Source: Paludibacteraceae bacterium
GTDB taxonomy: Bacteria > Bacteroidota > Bacteroidia > Bacteroidales > Paludibacteraceae
Direction of reading: 5' to 3'
NCBI GenBank assembly: GCA_024405875.1
Contig: JAKSOA010000012.1
Span: forward strand, 1-59,464
DNA length: 59,464 bases
Both the position numbers and the translations under genes were made by a program. Of the stretch, positions 26,317 through 32,532 are shown piece by piece (positions within the stretch are counted from its first letter, which is position 1; each line of letters begins with the position of its first letter). The notes below the pieces were generated by a model. That model made no database searches. It was given only the letters and a program-made list of their open reading frames with translations, and was not told the DNA's origin.

Positions 26317-27033
26317 TTAAAATTTCAGCATATCACTCATTCCAAGTATCCCTTTCTTGCCGTATGTGAATTCAGCGGCAAGAACGGCGCCAAGAGCGAA
26401 ACCCTCACGGCTCTTTGCACTGTGGGTTATTGTTATCTCATCAACGGGAGAGTCATAATGAATTGTATGGATTCCCGCTACCTCACCCTCACGTATAGCC
26501 TCAATCCCTATCTGAGAGGCGTCCTGCTCCCTACCGAGAACCCAACTTTGCTTGCGGTCAATATTCTCAAGCAACCCTTCGGCAAGTGTGACAGCCGTAC
26601 CGCTTGGAGCGTCAAGTTTATGAATATGGTGAGTCTCAGTCATATCAACATTATAATTCTCAAAACCGTTCATAATCTTTGCAAGATAGTTGTTAAGTGC
26701 AAAGAATATGTTTACACCAAGAGAGAAGTTTGATGTCCAGAAGAACGCCAGACCCTTCTCCTCACAGAGAGCCTTAACCTCAGGCATCCGCTTGGTCCAG
26801 CCTGTTGTACCGGAGACCACGCTCACCCCCTCAGCAAACGCTTTCTTGTAGTTTTCAACCGCCACACTTGGTGCGGTAAACTCAATAGCCACATCGGCAC
26901 TGCGGAATGCATCGGAGTGGAAATCCTCCTGATTGTCAATATCTATACGTGCCACTACCTGGTGACCTCTGCTAAGGGCTATTCTCTCTATTATATGCCC
27001 CATCTTACCATAACCTATTAACGCTATCTTCAT
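26317..27033 (-). CDS. dapB: 4-Hydroxy-tetrahydrodipicolinate reductase
   Basis: 238 residues. NAD(P)H-dependent step of lysine/diaminopimelate synthesis. N-terminal Rossmann motif IALIGYGKMGHIIE, then IEFTAPSV, VVSGTTGWTKR, and the catalytic/substrate box ETHHIHKLDAPSGTAVTLAE. It heads the dapB-lepB-wbqC operon. The 146 bp between it and yraN hold short hairpins (27119-27156) but no gene. Confidence 0.96.
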   Translation of the reverse strand: MKIALIGYGKMGHIIERIALSRGHQVVARIDIDNQEDFHSDAFRSADVAIEFTAPSVAVENYKKAFAEGVSVVSGTTGWTKRMPEVKALCEEKGLAFFWTSNFSLGVNIFFALNNYLAKIMNGFENYNVDMTETHHIHKLDAPSGTAVTLAEGLLENIDRKQSWVLGREQDASQIGIEAIREGEVAGIHTIHYDSPVDEITITHSAKSREGFALGAVLAAEFTYGKKGILGMSDMLKF

Positions 27034-27179
27034 AAATTCCTGTATATAATTCTCTATTTTGCTAACAGTTAAAGGAATTTATGAAAATTCCTTCCTTGTT
27101 TATTGGGACACATTCCCAAACCTTTGCGTGCTTCGCACGGACCGCAGAAGCGGTCTGGTCGCACCACCGCATCACCGTA

Positions 27180-27548
27180 TCACCGAACAGGTGCCATAAA
27201 GGCGTCCTCTATATGATTCACACGATATGAGCCATCGGGGTCACGAATTATTGCCATAATGTCAAAACGCACGGGAAGGTCAAGTCTGTGGTACTTTATG
27301 TACCCGTCTGCGGCATTCACAATGCGGCGTATCTTTTTCTCTGATACCGCCTCCTCCGGTTCTCCGTATTGCTCAGACGTGCGGGTCTTAACCTCTATGA
27401 CAACAAGCGTCTCATCTTTCTCCGCCACAATGTCAAGTTCAAGATGACCGCAATGCCAGCGAGTGTCTCTAATCACATAGCCCGCACTCTCAAGCCACGA
27501 CTTTGCAGCCTTCTCCCCTTCAACTCCAATTAGTGTGTTGCTTAGCAT
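27180..27548 (-). CDS. YraN family (UPF0102) endonuclease-like protein
   Basis: About 122 residues from ATG at 27548. Restriction-endonuclease-like motifs: GEKAAKSWLESAGYVIRDTR, H-C-G-H-LELDIVAEKDETLVVIEVKTR, giving the D...ExK core. The function of YraN is unknown. An in-frame extension upstream would run through the promoter, so the later ATG is preferred. The stop codon lies in an ATCACCGT tandem repeat. Confidence 0.85.
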   Translation of the reverse strand: MLSNTLIGVEGEKAAKSWLESAGYVIRDTRWHCGHLELDIVAEKDETLVVIEVKTRTSEQYGEPEEAVSEKKIRRIVNAADGYIKYHRLDLPVRFDIMAIIRDPDGSYRVNHIEDAFMAPVR

Positions 27549-27560
27549 AAAAATAAATAG

Positions 27561-27593
27561 TATCTTTGCAACTCTTTTAGGGTGACAAAGATA
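27561..27593. promoter_or_regulatory. Convergently overlapping promoter pair between yraN and the RHH gene
   Basis: TATCTTTG on the plus strand (27561-27568) serves the gene at 27601. TATCTTTG on the minus strand (27593-27586) serves yraN. The boxes face each other across 17 bp, so each polymerase would transcribe across the other box. Confidence 0.5.
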
Positions 27594-27600
27594 TAAAAAA

Positions 27601-27828
27601 ATGAAAGGCAAAGCAAAAAAAACGGTTCAGCCAGTCAATGCCGGATATAATCCATATATCAGGCGTAACCGCATAACTTTTATGCTTAACGACAAGGAGA
27701 TGGCCGCTCTTGGACGCTTGTATGCCAGATATAAGGTTAAGAATAAGTCAAAGTTTCTGCGTGAGGCTGTAATGAGTGCGGTTTTAAAGCGGTTGGAGGA
27801 GGATTATCCGTCACTATTTGATAAATGA
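27601..27828 (+). CDS. Small ribbon-helix-helix-like protein
   Basis: 75 residues. After a basic N-terminus, RRNRITFMLNDKEMAALGRL looks like the beta strand and first helix of a ribbon-helix-helix DNA-binding fold, with KNKSKFLREAVMSAVLKRL as the second helix (as in MobC-type or antitoxin proteins). It lies 1 bp upstream of tadA and shares its promoter. No toxin or mobilisation gene is adjacent, so it may be a small conserved regulator. The function is not established. Confidence 0.65.
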   Translation: MKGKAKKTVQPVNAGYNPYIRRNRITFMLNDKEMAALGRLYARYKVKNKSKFLREAVMSAVLKRLEEDYPSLFDK

Positions 27829-27829
27829 A

Positions 27830-28267
27830 ATGAGTGCGGAAGATGAGAGATATATGAGGCTTGCCATTATGGAGGCTCGCAAGGCTTATGAGGCAGATGA
27901 GGTTCCCATAGGAGCCATCGTGGTGTTGAATGATACAATTGTGGGGCGTGGATACAATCTAACGGAGAGACTTTCTGATGTTACGGCACACGCTGAGATT
28001 CAAGCAATTACAGCGGCAACGGGAACATTAGGCTCAAAATATCTTGAGGGGTGCACCCTGTATGTTACTGTTGAGCCTTGCGTTATGTGCGCAGGTGCTA
28101 TGTATTGGGCTAAGATAGCACGTTTGGTCTATGGCGCCCATGATGACAAATATGGCTACACTCAGAAGGCTCCTGATTCACTCCACCCGAAAACGGTGGT
28201 TGAAAGCGGAGTGCTTGCAGAAGAGTGTGCTGATTTAATGAAGAATTTTTTTAAGAATAAAAGATAA
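27830..28267 (+). CDS. tadA: tRNA-specific adenosine deaminase
   Basis: 145 residues from ATG at 27830. It converts A34 to inosine in tRNA-Arg(ACG). The zinc and catalytic motifs are THAEIQAI (HAE) and [16 protein letters not shown] (PCxxC). The in-frame TTG at 27818 is inside the preceding gene. Its stop overlaps the tyrS ATG by 1 bp. Confidence 0.94.
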   Translation: MSAEDERYMRLAIMEARKAYEADEVPIGAIVVLNDTIVGRGYNLTERLSDVTAHAEIQAITAATGTLGSKYLEGCTLYVTVEPCVMCAGAMYWAKIARLVYGAHDDKYGYTQKAPDSLHPKTVVESGVLAEECADLMKNFFKNKR

Positions 28268-29556
28268 TGGATTTTGTAGAAGAGTTAAAATGGCGTGGAA
28301 TGCTAAATAGCATAATGCCTGGTACACAAGAGCATTTGAATAAGGAGATGACTACCGCTTATTTAGGTATAGACCCTACTGCGGACTCTCTTCACATTGG
28401 TCACCTTTGCGGAGTTATGATGCTTCGTCATTTCCAACGTTGCGGTCACAAACCTATAGCACTTATCGGTGGCGCAACAGGTATGATTGGAGACCCATCG
28501 GGGAAGAGTTTGGAGAGAAACCTGCTTGATGAGGAGACACTGCGTCATAACCAAGCGGCAATAAAAAAACAACTTGAGCATTTCCTTGATTTCAACGGCA
28601 CGCAACCTAACGCCGCTGAAATGGTTAATAACTATGACTGGATGAAGGGGTTCTCATTCCTTGATTTCGCACGTGAGATAGGAAAGCACATAACCGTCAA
28701 TTATATGATGGCTAAGGAGTCAGTGCAGAAGCGTTTGAACGGTGAGGCTCGTGACGGTCTGTCATTCACTGAGTTCACATACCAACTGCTTCAAGGCTAT
28801 GACTATATGCACCTTTATGAGACAAAAGGTTGCCGCCTGCAACTTGGAGGCTCCGACCAATGGGGCAACATAACAACAGGTACTGAACTCATACGTCGCA
28901 AACTTGGCGGTGAGGCGTATGCTATAACTTGTCCGCTTATCACAAAGGCTGATGGTACTAAGTTTGGCAAGACTGAGAGTGGTAACATCTGGCTTGACCG
29001 CCGTTACACTTCACCATATAAATTTTATCAGTTCTGGCTCAATGTCGCTGACGACGATGCCGCACGCTATATTAAAATATTCACATCACTTCCAAAAGAT
29101 GAGATTGAATCCCTGATAGCGCAGCACGCTGAGGCACCTCACCTGCGTCTGCTTCAGAAGAGACTTGCTGAGGAGGTTACCGTTATGGTTCACTCCCGTG
29201 AGGATTATGAAAAGGCTGTTGAGGCATCGGGCATACTGTTCGGCAACGGAACGGCAGATTCTTTGAAATCACTTGATGAAGCCACCCTTATGGACGTGCT
29301 TGCAGGTGTTCCAAGTTTTGAGTTCTCAATTGCAGAGAATGAGGGAGCCCGACTTGCAGACCTTATGGTTGACAAGACACAGGTGTTCCCGTCAAAAGGT
29401 GAGATGCGCAAACTTGTGCAAAATAACGGTTTCTCAGTCAACAAGGCAAAGATATCTGACCCAAACGCAACATTCTCTTCTGATATGCTTTTAGACGGCA
29501 AATACCTGCTTGTACAGAAGGGCAAGAAGAACTATGTGCTGTTGATTGGTAAATAG
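28267..29556 (+). CDS. tyrS: Tyrosyl-tRNA synthetase
   Basis: 429 residues, class Ic synthetase. HIGH motif in [14 protein letters not shown]; the KMSKS counterpart is KFGKTESGN; tyrosine-binding [13 protein letters not shown] and [14 protein letters not shown]-terminal S4 RNA-binding domain ends the protein ([18 protein letters not shown]). It closes the RHH-tadA-tyrS operon. Confidence 0.97.
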   Translation: MDFVEELKWRGMLNSIMPGTQEHLNKEMTTAYLGIDPTADSLHIGHLCGVMMLRHFQRCGHKPIALIGGATGMIGDPSGKSLERNLLDEETLRHNQAAIKKQLEHFLDFNGTQPNAAEMVNNYDWMKGFSFLDFAREIGKHITVNYMMAKESVQKRLNGEARDGLSFTEFTYQLLQGYDYMHLYETKGCRLQLGGSDQWGNITTGTELIRRKLGGEAYAITCPLITKADGTKFGKTESGNIWLDRRYTSPYKFYQFWLNVADDDAARYIKIFTSLPKDEIESLIAQHAEAPHLRLLQKRLAEEVTVMVHSREDYEKAVEASGILFGNGTADSLKSLDEATLMDVLAGVPSFEFSIAENEGARLADLMVDKTQVFPSKGEMRKLVQNNGFSVNKAKISDPNATFSSDMLLDGKYLLVQKGKKNYVLLIGK

Positions 29557-29564
29557 AGTGGCTC

Positions 29565-29590
29565 CGTCATTTTGAGCAAAACGAAAAATC
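29565..29590 (-). repeat. Diverged inverted copy of the CTTCGCTTCGCTC repeat
   Basis: CGTCATTTTGAGCAAAACGA resembles, on the opposite strand, the CGTCAT...GAGCGAAGCGAA pattern of the copies at 13503 and 39017. Confidence 0.4.
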
Positions 29591-29601
29591 TTTGAAAAAA
29601 A

Positions 29602-29633
29602 TTTGCTGGTACATTAAATTTGTTGTACTTTTG
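29602..29633 (+). promoter_or_regulatory. Promoter of the tRNA-Met/tRNA-Gln operon
   Basis: TTTG (29602-29605), 20 nt, TACTTTTG (29626-29633). The first tRNA starts 32 nt later. Confidence 0.7.
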
Positions 29634-29665
29634 CACCGCTTCGGTAAAAAGAGCAATTCAATGAT

Positions 29666-29739
29666 GGGCTCATAGCTCAGTCGGTTAGAGCATCGGACTC
29701 ATAACCCGCAGGTCCTTGGTTCAAGTCCAAGTGGGCCCA
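29666..29739 (+). tRNA. tRNA-Met (CAT)
   Basis: 74 nt. Acceptor GGGCTCA/TGGGCCC, D arm GCTC/GAGC, T arm CTTGG/CCAAG with TTCAAGT loop, anticodon loop CTCATAA. CCA is not encoded. The anticodon stem is weak: TCGGA against CCCGC gives only three Watson-Crick pairs, with T27-C43 and A31-C39 mismatches. Elongator Met is most likely; a lysidine-modified Ile2 tRNA cannot be excluded. Confidence 0.9.
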
Positions 29740-29746
29740 CACTGAT

Positions 29747-29818
29747 TGCCTTGTCGTATAATGGTTATTACATCAGATTTTGGTTCTGGCTATCTCTGTT
29801 CGATTCAGAGCAAGGCAA
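29747..29818 (+). tRNA. tRNA-Gln (TTG)
   Basis: 72 nt. Acceptor TGCCTTG/CAAGGCA, anticodon stem TCAGA/TCTGG with loop TTTTGGT, T arm CTCTG/CAGAG with loop TTCGATT. CCA is not encoded. It follows tRNA-Met by 7 bp. Its 3' end is repeated in inverted form at 29855-29869. Confidence 0.94.
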
Positions 29819-29869
29819 CAAAAAAGAGTGGATTTTCCACTCTTTTTTGTTTTAGCCTTGCTCTGAATC
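29802..29869. repeat. Long inverted repeat: tRNA-Gln 3' end mirrored beyond its terminator
   Basis: GATTCAGAGCAAGGC (tRNA 3' part, 29802-29816) is complementary to 29855-29869. With the inner terminator stem this makes about 31 paired bases, interrupted only by a three-base bulge (29852-29854). The following 90 bp hold small hairpins (CGTGC/GCACG, GCCC/GGGC). Confidence 0.9.
29820..29848 (+). terminator. Terminator of the tRNA operon
   Basis: 13-bp perfect stem (AAAAAAGAGTGGA and its complement) with a TTT loop and a six-T tail, directly behind tRNA-Gln. Confidence 0.85.
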
Positions 29870-29962
29870 AATCCTTGTTTACGGGGTGTACCCCGAACCC
29901 CCTCGTGCTCCGCACGGTGCCCTTCGGGCTTTTTACCTTTTCTACTGGGGCGTATACCGTTT

Positions 29963-30002
29963 TGAGACAAGTTGGGGATATCAAAAAAAATCACTACCTT
30001 TA
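29963..30002 (+). promoter_or_regulatory. Upstream region of the WYL gene: candidate operator half-site and -7 box
   Basis: TGAGACAAGTTG (29963-29974) recurs inverted upstream of the HIRAN gene (31362-31373). It lies 20 bp before TACCTTTA (29995-30002), so it occupies the -33 position. This arrangement fits autoregulation by the WYL protein; binding is inferred. Confidence 0.4.
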
Positions 30003-30026
30003 TAGTTGATTTTAATCACTATCCCT

Positions 30027-30932
30027 ATGAACACTTCCACTATTTTTAAAGAGTATATCTGGCTAGTAAACACTATTCGCAAGGCTGGCAGAATAACCTT
30101 TTCTGAAATTCAAAGCAAATGGCTTGAAACTGATATGAGTGAAGGGCTTGAACTTGCACGCAGCACATTTAACCGCCATAAAGATGCCATTGAGGATATA
30201 TTTGGCATCTACATAGAGTGTGACCGCAAAGATGACTACCAATACTATATTGGTAACAGTGAAGTGTTTAATGAAGATACTGTACAGAACTGGATGCTCT
30301 CAACCCTATCTGTCCACAACATTGTAAGTGAAAGCATCTCTCTGCAGAACAGAATAGTGCTTGAGCCAGTGCCGTCAGACAGCCTGCTGCAAACCATAAT
30401 AGACTCTATGAAGCGTAATGTTATGATAGAAATCACCTATTGCAGGTATGGGAACATAGAGCCTAAGGATTACATATTTGAGCCGTATTGCATAAAACTT
30501 TTCAAGCAAAGATGGTATGTATTGGGGCATTTCCCTTCTGACCCCGATTATTTCCGCACATTCTCTTTTGACCGCATTCAGAGTGTGAAGCCCACCGATA
30601 TTAAATTTGAAACAGACCCTGATTTTGATGCAAAAGAGTACTATAGTGAGTGCTACGGAATGCTCTCAGGCGATGGTACTGAAGCGGAAAAAGTTGTGCT
30701 CAGAGCATACGGGAAAGAGCAGTTCTATATTAATGACCTACCTTTGCATCATAGCCAAAACATAATAGAAAAAGGTGAAGACTACACTGATTTTGAATAC
30801 TTTATACGCCCCACCATTGATTTTATGGAGCATATTCTAAGTAAAGAGTCAAGACTTAAAGTCATCTCGCCAAAATGGCTTGCAAATGATATTAAAGCAA
30901 TGCACGCAGGTGCTGTGAAAATTTACAAATAG
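30027..30932 (+). CDS. WYL-domain transcriptional regulator
   Basis: 301 residues from ATG at 30027. The N-terminus is a winged-helix-like segment (TFSEIQSKWLETDMSEG, LARSTFNRHKDAIEDIFG). Residues about 115-220 form a WYL ligand-sensing domain (VMIEITYCRYGNIEPKDYIF with PYCIKLFKQRWYVLGHF as the W-Y-L core), followed by a WCX-like C-terminal extension. Such proteins respond to nucleic acid or nucleotide ligands and often control defence or DNA-damage genes. It is tail-to-tail with a HIRAN gene (5 bp between stops). Confidence 0.9.
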   Translation: MNTSTIFKEYIWLVNTIRKAGRITFSEIQSKWLETDMSEGLELARSTFNRHKDAIEDIFGIYIECDRKDDYQYYIGNSEVFNEDTVQNWMLSTLSVHNIVSESISLQNRIVLEPVPSDSLLQTIIDSMKRNVMIEITYCRYGNIEPKDYIFEPYCIKLFKQRWYVLGHFPSDPDYFRTFSFDRIQSVKPTDIKFETDPDFDAKEYYSECYGMLSGDGTEAEKVVLRAYGKEQFYINDLPLHHSQNIIEKGEDYTDFEYFIRPTIDFMEHILSKESRLKVISPKWLANDIKAMHAGAVKIYK

Positions 30933-30937
30933 AAGAT

Positions 30938-31312
30938 TTACTTATCTTTCTTCTCTTGTTCTTTTCTGTTAACTCTTATAGTTATCAGTATTTGATGTTC
31001 AAAGTCAGCATCCTCATCAATACGGCTTACAATGCAGTTGAAAATTTCAGTCCAACCAGATTCAAGAATCATTGCCAATTCATAATTCTCCGCTCTGGGA
31101 ATATAACCTAACAGATAAGGCTCAACCTTATCAGTACCTTTAATAGGCATATCAAACATAATGGCAACGGCATTGGGGTCATACTTGTTATCCATATCTC
31201 TTGCAAGTCTTAATGGTGTACCCACTTTCAATTTATCCCAAACCAAATCTGCGTCACTGTACCTTCTACCTGCCACACGGCACTCTTGAAAAAATAGATT
31301 CTTTGCTTTCAT
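30938..31312 (-). CDS. HIRAN-domain protein
   Basis: 124 residues. The single recognisable domain is HIRAN: FFQECRVAGRRY, LKVGTPLRLARDMDNKYDPNAVAIMF, YLLGYIPRAENYELAMIL. In other proteins HIRAN binds 3' single-stranded DNA ends and is fused to helicases or nucleases; here it stands alone. It is tail-to-tail with the WYL regulator, and its promoter carries the 12-bp box also found upstream of that regulator. A role linked to damaged or foreign DNA is inferred. Confidence 0.85.
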   Translation of the reverse strand: MKAKNLFFQECRVAGRRYSDADLVWDKLKVGTPLRLARDMDNKYDPNAVAIMFDMPIKGTDKVEPYLLGYIPRAENYELAMILESGWTEIFNCIVSRIDEDADFEHQILITIRVNRKEQEKKDK

Positions 31313-31349
31313 AATTGTAAATTTTAATGGTTAAACTTCAATTCACCAG

Positions 31350-31408
31350 CAAAGATAAACGCAACTTGTCTCAGAACGTGGGACAAGTAAAAAAATTTTG
31401 TATCTTTG
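31350..31408. promoter_or_regulatory. Divergent HIRAN/lipoprotein promoters with a dyad between them
   Basis: The HIRAN -7 box TATCTTTG (minus, 31357-31350) and the lipoprotein -7 box TATCTTTG (plus, 31401-31408) flank an inverted repeat ACTTGTC (31364-31370), 11 nt, GACAAGT (31382-31388). The dyad overlaps both spacers. Neither side has a good TTTG, so an activator or repressor acting on both is plausible. Confidence 0.5.
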
Positions 31409-31467
31409 CAATTAGAGGAATGGCATACAATTGATTTTAAGAATAAACTAAAGAACAAAGAATAAAA

Positions 31468-31845
31468 ATGAAATCATACAGAAAACAGAATATAATAGTA
31501 GCACTACTACTGTGCTGCGTCACACTACTCTCTTGTAATACAACTACTAAAAAGTGCGGAGCAGACAAAGACACCCACGATTGCATAGGTTCAGCCGGGT
31601 ATGTATGGAGTGAGATTTTGCAAGAGTGCGTACGCCCTTGGGAAACAGGTTCATCGGTGGCTGTACCTAAAAAAGAGGGGGATTCCTACACAAAAGAGTA
31701 CCACATAGTGTTTAACGCAGACGGCACACAAGCAGAACTTCTTGGCATAGGCATACTACGCCCCTCCGCAGATGGCACTTGGGAAAGTGAAGACGGCAAC
31801 ATCAAGGTAGTTAAAACCGATGATGGTTTTGCGGTGGAGGAATAA
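31468..31845 (+). CDS. Small lipoprotein with a Cys-containing GYVWSE motif
   Basis: 125 residues with a lipoprotein signal peptide and lipobox LLSC (Cys about 23). The mature part begins with DCIGSAGYVWSEILQECVRPWE, a two-cysteine segment that may form a disulfide, and then a beta-rich stretch (YHIVFNADGTQAELLG). It resembles small Bacteroidales surface lipoproteins of unknown function. It shares a divergent promoter and dyad with the HIRAN gene and converges on recO with 9 bp between stops. Confidence 0.75.
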   Translation: MKSYRKQNIIVALLLCCVTLLSCNTTTKKCGADKDTHDCIGSAGYVWSEILQECVRPWETGSSVAVPKKEGDSYTKEYHIVFNADGTQAELLGIGILRPSADGTWESEDGNIKVVKTDDGFAVEE

Positions 31846-31854
31846 AATGTAAAA

Positions 31855-32532
31855 TTATGCATACATCTCCTCCAGCACATCAAGGGATTTGACGGCGGGC
31901 ATATCGGGGAGGTTCATCTGGTAGTAGAGAAGCAATAGACGCAGCAGGGATTTGCGTTCATCGTGGTTGAAAATATTGACATTTCCCCCCGATGCGGCAT
32001 CTACAAGCCTTATAAAGAGTTCTCGCTCTCTCTGCTCCACAAGGGTTCCCACAAACTCACGCAGCACCACATTCTCAAAATCCCGGACAGGGTTGAAGCC
32101 TAAGGCATCTGCGTAGTCAAGCAGGAAACGAATGGCAAAGTGACCGTCAACTGCTGTGTCTGAATTAAGAGACTTTACAACATCAAGCACTTTATTGTAA
32201 AGAATAAGGTCTGCGTTACCATCAACTGTGGTACAACAAACCAAATCAGAGACAAACATAGCGACACTTATTTTTGCAGGAGATAGCACACCCATAGATA
32301 AGGGTTTGGCGTCCTTTATCTGCTGCACAGTGCGAGATGGCTTGCTGTCAAAATCAATTTCAAGAAGAGTGAGTGGCTGAAGCATTGAAGTGCGTATGCG
32401 AGCCCTCCTGCTCTGCGGGGCATAGATGGCAAATGACAACTTGCCTGCCTCTCTTGTAAGTATCTGAGCAATATAGTTGTTTTCTGAATACTTGCTGCAA
32501 CGGAGCACTATTCCCTGACTCTTTATCTCCAT
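31855..32532 (-). CDS. recO: DNA repair protein RecO
   Basis: 225 residues. RecO helps RecA load on SSB-coated DNA in the RecFOR pathway. The N-terminal OB fold is marked by QGIVLRCSKYSENNYIAQILTRE-like sequence and LSFAIYAPQ. A helical C-terminal part (FLLDYADALGFNPVRDF) follows. The zinc-finger cysteines of some RecO proteins are missing, as usual in Bacteroidetes. It overlaps the upstream protease gene by 10 bp. Confidence 0.9.
   Translation of the reverse strand: MEIKSQGIVLRCSKYSENNYIAQILTREAGKLSFAIYAPQSRRARIRTSMLQPLTLLEIDFDSKPSRTVQQIKDAKPLSMGVLSPAKISVAMFVSDLVCCTTVDGNADLILYNKVLDVVKSLNSDTAVDGHFAIRFLLDYADALGFNPVRDFENVVLREFVGTLVEQRERELFIRLVDAASGGNVNIFNHDERKSLLRLLLLYYQMNLPDMPAVKSLDVLEEMYA

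Noticed and set aside
27601-27828. Antitoxin of a toxin-antitoxin pair
   Set aside because: The RHH-like fold fits, but the adjacent gene is tadA and no toxin is found on either strand.
29747-31845. Integrated genomic island at tRNA-Gln
   Set aside because: The tRNA 3' end is repeated in inverted, not direct, orientation, and no integrase lies nearby. The WYL/HIRAN genes may still be accessory.
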